A stretch of 64,000 nt of DNA from Vulgatibacter incomptus_A (GTDB lineage: Bacteria > Myxococcota > Myxococcia > Myxococcales > Vulgatibacteraceae). The notes below the pieces were generated by a model. The model saw only the letters and a list, made by a program, of their open reading frames with translations. It had not been told where the DNA came from and ran no database searches. The stretch spans positions 1 to 64,000 of the forward strand of contig JBEBXK010000012.1 of assembly GCA_040391605.1 (NCBI GenBank), written 5' to 3'. Made by a program: the position numbers and the translations under genes. Positions 8,927-16,021 of the stretch are shown here, piece by piece (the stretch's first letter is position 1; every line of letters begins with the position of its first letter).

Positions 8927-10321
8927 TTGGCCAAGAAGCGCACCGAGTTCGTCTGCCAGGCCTGCGGGCATCGCTCGATCAAGTGGCTGGGCCAATGTCC
9001 CACGTGCAGGGCGTGGAGCAGCCTCGTAGAGGAGGCGATCGAGTCATCCAAGAGCGAGGCCAGGCCGGCATGGGGCGCCGGAGGCACCGGGCTCGCGCCC
9101 ACCCCCATCAGCGCCATCGGCGGCGACGAGGCCCCGCGGATCTCCACCGGCATCGACGAGCTCGATCGAGTGCTCGGGGGCGGCGTGGTCCCAGGCTCCC
9201 TGATCCTCCTGGGCGGCGATCCCGGCATCGGCAAGTCCACCCTCCTCCTCGCTGCCCTCGATCGCCTCGCTCGATCGCACGATCGCCCCATCCTCTACGT
9301 CTCGGGTGAGGAGTCCCTTCGCCAGACCCGGCTGCGCGGCGATCGCCTCGGCGCCGCCGGCTCCGACAACCTCCTCCTGCTGGCGGAGACCGACGCGGAG
9401 AAGGTCCTGGCCCAGGCGGAGAAGCTAAGCCCTCGCGCGCTGGCGGTGGACTCCATCCAGACCCTCTTCCTGCCGGAGCTCGGCAGCGCCCCCGGCACCG
9501 TCTCCCAGGTGCGCGAGGTGGCCGGCCGGCTGATGGCCTTCGCCAAGCGCACCGACACCCCCACCTTCATCGTCGGCCACGTCACCAAGGACGGCTCCAT
9601 CGCCGGCCCCCGGATCCTAGAGCATATGGTGGACACCGTCCTCTACTTCGAGGGCGACGCCAGCCATAGCTTCCGCGTCCTCCGCGCCCATAAGAACCGC
9701 TTCGGCTCCACCAACGAGATCGGCGTCTTCGAGATGCGCACCTCCGGCCTGGAGGAGGTGCTGGATCCCTCCGCCCTCTTCCTCGCCGAGCGCCCCGTCG
9801 ATCAGCCCGGCTCGGTGGTCACCGCCACCGTCTCCGGCAGCCGGCCGCTGCTGGTGGAGGTCCAGGCGCTGGTGGCACCGACCCAATACGGCACCGGCCA
9901 GCGCAAGAGCATCGGCGTCGATCCCAATCGGGTCGCGCTCCTCGCCGCGGTGCTGGAACGTAAGCTAGGCCTCTCCTTCGGCCCCTGTGACATCTTCGTC
10001 AACGTCGCCGGCGGCGTGCAGCTCACGGAGCCCGCCGCCGATCTCGCGATCTGCGCCGCCCTCGTCTCGTCACGGGTCAACGTGGCGGTCCCCGCCTCCG
10101 CCGTCTTCTTCGGCGAGGTGGGCCTCACCGGCGAGGTCCGCGGGATCTCCTCCCCCGATCTCCGCCTCGCCGAGTCCTCGAAGATGGGCTTCGCCAGCGC
10201 CTGGCTCCCCTCGACCAACCTGCGCCGCGTCGAGAGCCCCGGCCTGCCACTCGTAGGGATCTCCAGCGTCCGCGAGCTCCTCGAATCCCTCTTCCCCGAC
10301 CTCGAGCTCCAGGCGTCTTAG
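8927..10321 (+). CDS. radA: DNA repair protein RadA
   Basis: RecA-like ATPase that promotes branch migration during recombination repair. It has the N-terminal zinc finger with Cys 10, 13, 24 and 27 (CQACGH...CPTC), Walker A GGDPGIGKST, the RadA signature KNRFG in RAHKNRFGSTNE, and a C-terminal Lon-protease-like domain (KSIGVDPNRVALLAAVLERK ... GEVGLTGEVRGI). Length is 464 residues, normal. The start is TTG at 8927, with AGGAG 9 nt upstream. It is monocistronic as far as can be seen. Confidence 0.97.
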   Translation: MAKKRTEFVCQACGHRSIKWLGQCPTCRAWSSLVEEAIESSKSEARPAWGAGGTGLAPTPISAIGGDEAPRISTGIDELDRVLGGGVVPGSLILLGGDPGIGKSTLLLAALDRLARSHDRPILYVSGEESLRQTRLRGDRLGAAGSDNLLLLAETDAEKVLAQAEKLSPRALAVDSIQTLFLPELGSAPGTVSQVREVAGRLMAFAKRTDTPTFIVGHVTKDGSIAGPRILEHMVDTVLYFEGDASHSFRVLRAHKNRFGSTNEIGVFEMRTSGLEEVLDPSALFLAERPVDQPGSVVTATVSGSRPLLVEVQALVAPTQYGTGQRKSIGVDPNRVALLAAVLERKLGLSFGPCDIFVNVAGGVQLTEPAADLAICAALVSSRVNVAVPASAVFFGEVGLTGEVRGISSPDLRLAESSKMGFASAWLPSTNLRRVESPGLPLVGISSVRELLESLFPDLELQAS

Positions 10322-10445
10322 CCGTATACCCCTGACACGCCAAGTCGCGCGTCCGTCGTCTCTCGAGCCTTCCGGCCTGCTGCCGCGGCGAGCATGCTCC
10401 GGAGGTTTCGGGGCAATCGAGCAGCCCATTGCGCCGTCCGAGGTG

Positions 10446-11162
10446 CTACGGCAGCGGGGGAGGCAGCGTATCGTCCGTCGTACCCGCGCCGCCGGTCGGG
10501 CCGACGCCGGTGTCGGTGCCGGCGCCGTCGGTGCTCCGTCCGCCGCCCGGCGTTCCTACGCCGCCGGTGGTCCCGTTGCCGACCCCTCCCACGGTGGGGG
10601 TGTTCTGCAGGCAATGGGGCTCGGCGGTGAAGCCGCCCTGGGTGAAGCCGAAGGCGTCCGGGAAGCGCACCGAGAACGCCCCCTCCAGGACGTCGTCGTC
10701 GTTGATGCCGAGCATCGACACCGAACCCTCGATCGCCTGCTGGAGAAAGAGCGTCCCCCCTTGGACGATCCCGAAGACGGCCCCCGCCGAGTGGGGCCCT
10801 GAGCAGACCTGATCGAACTCGAAGGATCCAGCGCTGGTGTCCGAGACCTCGATCACCACGACCCGCGCCCCCTCTGGCGGCGCCTCCCTACAGGGATCGA
10901 AGACCCCATCCCAGATCTGCACCATCACCGCCCGCCCATTCGGATCGCAGTTGAACGCACCGCCGAACTGCCAGCCCACGAAGGTAGTCTCGAAGATCTT
11001 CGCGAGCTGGGAGCCCTGAGGAGGAGGCGGCGGGTTCGTCACCGTGGCAGTGCCCGGCCGCCGCTCGACCCGGGTCGTCGACATCTGCCCGTCGCAGCCA
11101 AGCAAGGAGACAGAGAGCCCCAACACGAAGCTCCCAACGAGCGATAGTCGATCGAGGCGCAT
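10446..11162 (-). CDS. Lipoprotein with Gly/Thr/Pro-rich tail
   Basis: A 238-residue secreted lipoprotein of unknown function. It begins MRLDRLSLVGSFVLGLSVSLLGCDG, a signal peptide ending in a lipobox (SLLGC). A proline run (TNPPPPPQG) is followed by a compact domain containing FVGWQFGGAFNCDPNGRAVMVQIWDG and several cysteines, then a Gly-Thr-rich low-complexity tail that ends in PPPLP. I use the ATG at 11162 because the signal peptide begins there; the frame is open much further upstream without coding character. The ribosome-binding site is weak. I do not recognise the central domain. Confidence 0.7.
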   Translation of the reverse strand: MRLDRLSLVGSFVLGLSVSLLGCDGQMSTTRVERRPGTATVTNPPPPPQGSQLAKIFETTFVGWQFGGAFNCDPNGRAVMVQIWDGVFDPCREAPPEGARVVVIEVSDTSAGSFEFDQVCSGPHSAGAVFGIVQGGTLFLQQAIEGSVSMLGINDDDVLEGAFSVRFPDAFGFTQGGFTAEPHCLQNTPTVGGVGNGTTGGVGTPGGGRSTDGAGTDTGVGPTGGAGTTDDTLPPPLP

Positions 11163-11478
11163 GTCCGAAATCTGACCACCGCGGAGGTGGGGTCGATCCC
11201 CCCAACCATGCCCCCCGATCAGGCAGGCTGCAGCCGCCTCGCGGACGCCAGCCGGAACAAGAGCGCGCCACCCATGCCCCGCGGGCGACCCACGATTCCC
11301 CGGCGCAGCCTTCGAACTCGCTAGCCCCGGCGCTCCCCTGAAGGCGCCAGATTTCCAGCGGCGACTCCTCGATTCAGCCTCCGGCGGCCGCCGGCCCGGC
11401 CCCCTCCTCTGACGAGGCAGCCATGCCAGCAGCAGCTCCTCGATCCAGCCTTCGATGGCGCCTTCCCCCGTGCGCTCC
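11163..11478. other. Intergenic stretch, nothing recognised
   Basis: A 316-base GC-rich gap between the lipoprotein start and the DUF1059 gene. Both strands carry open frames, but their translations are Arg/Pro/Ser-rich shadows. I see no clear promoter, hairpin or RNA gene. Confidence 0.5.
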
Positions 11479-11685
11479 TCAGACCCTGGCGCCATGTGCC
11501 AGCGGCTGCTCCCGCTTGAAGGTCGAGCGGAGCCTCTTTCGCAGCTCCGGCGTATCACGGTGTCCGTGCACGGCGATCGCGTGCTGCGTGGCGGCGCGGA
11601 GGAGCTCGTTCTCCTCTCCACTCATCGTCATCGAGCAATTCACTTCGCTCGGGTACTCGCGACAATCCATCATCATTCGGGCCAT
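11479..11685 (-). CDS. DUF1059 small protein
   Basis: A 68-residue cytosolic protein. MARMMMDCREYPSEVNC followed by MTMSGEENELLRAATQHAIAVHGH matches the DUF1059 pattern (DCR...C near the N-terminus, then a helix ending in HA..HG). The function of the family is not established. The start at 11685 has a strong GGAGG 8 nt upstream; an ATG two codons earlier is too close to it. Downstream the chain ends RKRLRSTFKREQPLAHGARV, a basic tail. It follows glpK on the same strand and may be cotranscribed with it. Confidence 0.8.
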   Translation of the reverse strand: MARMMMDCREYPSEVNCSMTMSGEENELLRAATQHAIAVHGHRDTPELRKRLRSTFKREQPLAHGARV

Positions 11686-11801
11686 CGGCATCACCTCCGC
11701 CTTCGAGCTTCCGCTCTCCCGGACCTCGCCACAAGCTGGCCCGGCGCCCCGTCGGTTCAACACACGACCTTGGGCCGGCCTCCTAAGCGCCGTTCCCGAA
11801 C

Positions 11802-13286
11802 TCAGGCCTTGGCGACGGCGGCGCTCCATCGCTCCAGTACCTCCGCGCGGCGCTCCGCCTTCATCTTCGGCGCGAAGCGGCGGTCCCTCTTCCACACCTT
11901 GCGAAGCGCCTGCTGCGAGGGCCAGAAGCCGGTGGCCAGCCCGGCGAGGAAGGCCGCGCCCAACGCCGTGGTCTCGATCATCTTCGGGCGGACCACCGGG
12001 ATCCCCAGCAGATCGGCCTGGATCTGGAGGAGGAGATCGTTCGCGCTGGCGCCGCCATCGACCCGGAAGGTCCGCACCGCGCTCCCGGCGTCGCGCTCCA
12101 TCGCGCGGGCGAGGTCCACCACCTCGAGCGCCACGCCCTCGAGCACCGCCCGCGCCAGATGCGCCCGGGTGGTCCCGCGGTCCAGGCCGGTGAAGAGCCC
12201 GCGGGCCTCCGGCCGCCAATGCGGCGCGCCCAGCCCGGTCAGCGCAGGGACGAAGATCACCCCGCCGCTATCCTTCACGCTCGAAGCCAACGCTTCGACG
12301 TCGGCAGCGCGGCGGATCAACCCCAGGCCGTCCCGAAGCCATTGCACTGCCGCGCCCGCCACGAAGCTCGAGCCCTCCAACGCGTAGGCAGTCGTCCCGT
12401 CCCCCAGCCTCCAGCCCACCGTGGTGAGGAGACCTGCCTTGGACGAGACCGGGCGGTCCCCGACGTTCATCAGCAGAAAGGCCCCGGTCCCGTAGGTACA
12501 CTTTGAGTCACCTACATCGAAACATGTCTGTCCAAAGAGCGCCGCCTGCTGATCGCCTGCGATCCCCGCGATCGGAATCCCATCTGGGAGGCGCGGCACG
12601 CCCTTGGTGGTGCCGATCACCTCCGAGGACGATCGGATCGAGGGGAGCAGGGCCGACGGCACACCGAAGAGGTCCAGGAGCTCGTCGTCCCACGCCATCG
12701 TCTCGAGGTTCATCAGCAGCGTCCGGCTGGCGTTGGTGACGTCGGTGGCGTGAACCTCGCCGGCGGTGAGCCGATAGACCAGATAGGAGTCGATGGTCCC
12801 AAAGGCGAGCTCGCCCCTCCGCGCCCTGGCCCGTGCCCCGCTCACGTTCTTCAGCATCCACTCCAGCTTCGTCGCCGAGAAATAAGGGTCGAAGATCAGC
12901 CCGGTCTTCCGTCGGACCTCCTCCTCCCGCCCAGCCTCCCGCAGCTCGCGGCAGCGCGCCGCCGTGCGACGATCCTGCCAGACGATGGCACGGCTCACCG
13001 CCTCCCCGCTCTTCCTCTTCCAGAGCGCCGTGGTCTCCCGCTGGTTCGTGATCCCGATGGCGGCGATCTGCGCGCCCTTGATCCGCCCCTTCCGCAGCAC
13101 GTCCCCGATGGCGAGGCCCACGCTCTTCCAGATCTCGTCGAGCTCGTGCTCCACGTGCCCGGGCTTGGGAAAGTGCTGACGAAACTCCCGGCAGCCGCGG
13201 GCCTTCACCTGAAGCTTCGCGTCGAGGAGCAGCGCCGTAGTGCTGCTGGTCCCCTGATCGATCGCGAGGATGTACTTCGCTGCCAT
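11802..13286 (-). CDS. glpK: Glycerol kinase
   Basis: Phosphorylates glycerol to sn-glycerol-3-phosphate with ATP. It has the FGGY-kinase phosphate motif AIDQGTSSTTALL at the N-terminus, ITNQRETTALW, the substrate loop IVWQDRRT, and the C-terminal nucleotide-binding segment FRVDGGASANDLLLQIQADLLG, all typical of GlpK. Length is 494 residues from the ATG at 13286, which has GGGAG 6 nt upstream. No glpF or glpD is visible in the window, so uptake and oxidation are encoded elsewhere. It fits with gpsA at 2.3-3.3 kb in glycerolipid metabolism. Confidence 0.97.
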   Translation of the reverse strand: MAAKYILAIDQGTSSTTALLLDAKLQVKARGCREFRQHFPKPGHVEHELDEIWKSVGLAIGDVLRKGRIKGAQIAAIGITNQRETTALWKRKSGEAVSRAIVWQDRRTAARCRELREAGREEEVRRKTGLIFDPYFSATKLEWMLKNVSGARARARRGELAFGTIDSYLVYRLTAGEVHATDVTNASRTLLMNLETMAWDDELLDLFGVPSALLPSIRSSSEVIGTTKGVPRLPDGIPIAGIAGDQQAALFGQTCFDVGDSKCTYGTGAFLLMNVGDRPVSSKAGLLTTVGWRLGDGTTAYALEGSSFVAGAAVQWLRDGLGLIRRAADVEALASSVKDSGGVIFVPALTGLGAPHWRPEARGLFTGLDRGTTRAHLARAVLEGVALEVVDLARAMERDAGSAVRTFRVDGGASANDLLLQIQADLLGIPVVRPKMIETTALGAAFLAGLATGFWPSQQALRKVWKRDRRFAPKMKAERRAEVLERWSAAVAKA

Positions 13287-13421
13287 GGACGCTCCCATCT
13301 TCGGCAACCGCCACGAGGGGACTCACTCTACACTCCGGGCAGCGCCGCGATCGTTCGAGCGTTCCCTCGCCGCCGCCTCGCCGAGCTCGCGAGCCCCTTC
13401 ACGGACGGCCCACCTCCCCCC

Positions 13422-14294
13422 TCAGCAGTCGGAGATTTTCGCGTCCTCCGCGAGATCCTCGAAGAAATCGCCCACCCGATCGGCCACCGCCTCCCGATCG
13501 TAATCGAGGGCGAGTTGATGAGCCGAGTCCGGGAAGACCACGAGCTTCGCCGGGCCCGAGCCGATCCGCGTCGCCGCCTCCTCCGCCGCAGCCAGCGGGA
13601 CCACCCGATCGCGCCCGCCCCATATCACCAGGGCCGGCGCCTCCACCCGCCAGAGCTGCCCCCTGGCGCTGCGGATGATCTTGTCCAAGGGGAGCGCCGC
13701 CCGCGTGGGGATCTTGTGGCCCCGTCCGCGCCGGGCGTGGCGCAGCCTCTCGAGGCCGTGGGCGTCGCCGTCGCGAGCCCTCCGGCGATCGCTGGCGAAG
13801 GTGCCGTCGGGGGTCGGCATCTCCACCGACGGATCGGCGAGATCGCCAGGCCCCTTTCCCACGAAGGGCCAGAGCCGGGACGCCAGCCCGCTCCGGAAGA
13901 AGCGCCGATAGAGCTGCGACGGACCATGGAGCGCCAGGGCGGGGGCCAGGAGCGCCAGGCCAGCGACCTCCCGTGGCCGCCCCGCCGCCACGTCGATCGC
14001 CAGCGCGCCGCCCATGGAGAAGCCCACCACGAAGATCCGCTCATGCCCTTCGGCCAGGAGGCTGTCGAAGGCGCCGAAACCGGCCTCGATCCAATCCACC
14101 TCGCTGACGGTCCCGAGGCGCTCCGCGTCTCTGCCGTGGCCGGGCAGGAGCGGCACCACACAGCGGAATCCACGCCGGGCGAGGGAGTAGGCCAGGGGGC
14201 GGAGTTCGAAGGGAGAGCCGGCGAAGCCGTGGAAGAGAAGGACCGCGTCCTCGCCTTCGCCCAGCGCATAAGGATCGGTCGGGAGGGTCTCCAA
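13422..14294 (-). CDS. Alpha/beta-hydrolase, carboxylesterase/monoglyceride-lipase type
   Basis: A 290-residue hydrolase. It has the oxyanion segment LLFHGFAGSPFELRPLAYSL, the nucleophile elbow VVGFSMGGAL (G-x-S-x-G), the acid residue in PALVIWGGRDRVVPL, and the catalytic His in FPDSAHQLALDYDREAV. LPGHGRDAE resembles Est30-like carboxylesterases, which act on short acyl esters. The lid (about residues 145-205) is unusually Arg-rich. The start is TTG at 14294, with AAAGG upstream. It is divergent from the DUF3467 gene, with under 100 bases between them. Confidence 0.85.
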   Translation of the reverse strand: METLPTDPYALGEGEDAVLLFHGFAGSPFELRPLAYSLARRGFRCVVPLLPGHGRDAERLGTVSEVDWIEAGFGAFDSLLAEGHERIFVVGFSMGGALAIDVAAGRPREVAGLALLAPALALHGPSQLYRRFFRSGLASRLWPFVGKGPGDLADPSVEMPTPDGTFASDRRRARDGDAHGLERLRHARRGRGHKIPTRAALPLDKIIRSARGQLWRVEAPALVIWGGRDRVVPLAAAEEAATRIGSGPAKLVVFPDSAHQLALDYDREAVADRVGDFFEDLAEDAKISDC

Positions 14295-14383
14295 GCGTGT
14301 TAGCCTTTAGCAGAAGTAGCGGTGGGCCGCCAACCGTGAAGGATGCCCGTCGCTTGCAATTGCCGACACTTACGGAGGATCGC

Positions 14384-14677
14384 ATGAGCGACATACCGAC
14401 CAACGACGAGACGCAGCAGCTCCAGATCCAGATCGACGACGAGACCGCCCAGGGACTCTATGCCAACCTGGCCACCGTCACCCACAACCCCACTGAGTTC
14501 GTCCTCGACTTCATCTACGTGCAGCCGCAGCAGCCGAAGGCGAAGGTCCGCGCCAGGGTGATCACCTCGCCGCAGCACATCAAGCGCCTGCTGGGAGCGC
14601 TGCAGGAGAACGTGGCCCGCTACGAGAAGCGCTTCGGCCCCATCGATCGCGGGAGCAACGACAACCCGATCCACTGA
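14384..14677 (+). CDS. DUF3467 protein
   Basis: A 97-residue protein. The central block ETAQGLYANLATVTHNPTEFVLDFIYVQPQQ followed by KAKVRARVITSPQHIKRLL and a final helix (ALQENVARYEKRFG) is the DUF3467 pattern, a widespread small family without an assigned function. GGAGGA lies immediately before the ATG at 14384. It is cytosolic. The frame is open upstream but lacks similarity there. Confidence 0.88.
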   Translation: MSDIPTNDETQQLQIQIDDETAQGLYANLATVTHNPTEFVLDFIYVQPQQPKAKVRARVITSPQHIKRLLGALQENVARYEKRFGPIDRGSNDNPIH

Positions 14678-14881
14678 CGACGAGATTCACCTAGCGACAG
14701 GGCCGCCTTCTGGCGGGCTTTCGCTCGCTCGAAGAGGGGGCCGCACCCCGGTCCCCCCCGTCCGCCTCCCATGCCACCGATCCGCTGGAATCCAGGGTAG
14801 AGAGCGGTTTTGCTCACGGCACGCCCCTCGCAAGGTCCACCTCGGCCTCGGAATGATCCGGGGCACCACACGAGGTGAATC

Positions 14882-15169
14882 ATGGAAGGCAACGTGAGGA
14901 AGAAGTGGGCCGTCTACACGATCCGCGAGAGGCAGGGATTGGAGAAGCCGTTCTGGATGAGGGTGGGCATCGCCTTCCTGAACCGCGACGGCTCCTTCAA
15001 CCTCCACCTGGACGCCACGCCCCTGGATGGGAAGCTGCACATGCGCGAGTGGCAGGAGGAGGCCGCGGCCGTCGCCGGCTCCTCGTCCGAGGCCATGGTG
15101 GTCGCCGAGTCGAAGCGCTCCCGCGCCAACGGCAAGTCCGCGGAAGCCGCCGCGCCGGCGGCGTTCTAG
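14882..15169 (+). CDS. Small conserved protein of unknown function
   Basis: A 95-residue protein starting MEGNVRKKWAVYTIRER. The segment FWMRVGIAFLNRDGSFNLHLDATPLDGKLHMRE is a pattern I associate with small conserved proteobacterial proteins of unknown function, probably a compact beta fold. The last 35 residues are an Ala/Ser-rich, probably disordered tail. There is no signal peptide. An upstream hydrophilic leader gives no obvious ribosome-binding site beyond GAGGTGA about 6 nt before the ATG. Confidence 0.65.
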   Translation: MEGNVRKKWAVYTIRERQGLEKPFWMRVGIAFLNRDGSFNLHLDATPLDGKLHMREWQEEAAAVAGSSSEAMVVAESKRSRANGKSAEAAAPAAF

Positions 15170-15296
15170 TCGGGTCCCCCCTCCATTCATCGCGGCGGCC
15201 GCCAGCCACTTTCGGCGCCCGCCGCGATCCATTTCGGAAGCATTCCGCCAGGTGTCTCGGCTGGAGATCGCGCGGAATCGACCCACGGATGCCGAC

Positions 15297-15719
15297 ATGA
15301 AGACGATCGAATCCCAGAGCTGGCGGAGCGCCGCCGCGATCGCTGTCACCCTCCTGATCCTCACCGGATCCGCGGACGCCTTCGCCAAGGGCCAGGCGAA
15401 GCGGACGCTCGAGGGGCAGGTCAACCTCAACACCGCCACCGCCGAGCAACTCCAGATGCTGCCGGGGATCGGCGCCGCCACCGCCGAGCGCATCGTCGAG
15501 GCGCGAAAGGAGAAGCCCTTCGAGTTCACCTGGGAGGTGGTCCGGGTCAAGGGGATCGGCGCCAAGCTCTATCGCAAGCTCGAGGATCGACTCCTCGTCT
15601 CAGGAGCGAGCACCATCCGCTGGGTGGAGCCAGCTCCTTCTCCCAAGCGCAGCCGCCATGGGCGGCGCAAGGGTCCCAAGATCCTCACCTTCTCGCCGCC
15701 CGCCGCCGAGAGGCCATAG
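15297..15719 (+). CDS. ComEA-like helix-hairpin-helix protein, secreted
   Basis: A 140-residue exported protein. The N-terminal signal peptide runs to SADAFAKG, then EGQVNLNTATAEQLQMLPGIGAATAERIVEARK forms the first helix-hairpin-helix and EVVRVKGIGAKLYRKLEDRL the second, as in ComEA. ComEA proteins bind double-stranded DNA in the periplasm during natural transformation. The C-terminus adds a basic tail (KRSRHGRRKGPKIL) that could strengthen DNA binding. No other competence gene is nearby, so a transformation role is inference. The start at 15297 is chosen for the signal peptide. Confidence 0.85.
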   Translation: MKTIESQSWRSAAAIAVTLLILTGSADAFAKGQAKRTLEGQVNLNTATAEQLQMLPGIGAATAERIVEARKEKPFEFTWEVVRVKGIGAKLYRKLEDRLLVSGASTIRWVEPAPSPKRSRHGRRKGPKILTFSPPAAERP

Positions 15720-16021
15720 CGAGTTCACGAAGCCCGCGAGCCGGAGCGGGCGCACGAGCGCCCCGCGGCGTACCTCCGCTGTCGCTGCGCGCGTCATGCG
15801 AGCCGGAGCATGCGTGGGTGAGCCCCTCGCACGCAGCTCGCGCGAGAGGACCGACTCCGTCTCCTTCAGGGCGTGAGCGCTCCTTGTAGACTCTCTTGGA
15901 GTCCGGGTGGGATCGCCGCCGTCCCGGCCGGGGGTTGTCCCCCTTCTGCATATTTCGACCGACACTCTTCGGTCTCTCGACGCGTCGCGGTATGCTGAGG
16001 ATCCCCGGGGAGGAAGACGAC
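15720..16021. other. Intergenic stretch with a short terminator-like hairpin
   Basis: A 302-base gap. A GGGGG-TTGT-CCCCC hairpin followed by TTCT at 15930-15947 resembles a short intrinsic terminator, and GACCGA...TCGGTC a little further on is another small stem. No gene is seen on either strand. Confidence 0.4.

Noticed and set aside
10446..11621. A 391-residue version of the lipoprotein
   Set aside because: The signal peptide and lipobox begin at 11162; the upstream part is Arg/Ser/Pro-rich and non-coding in character.
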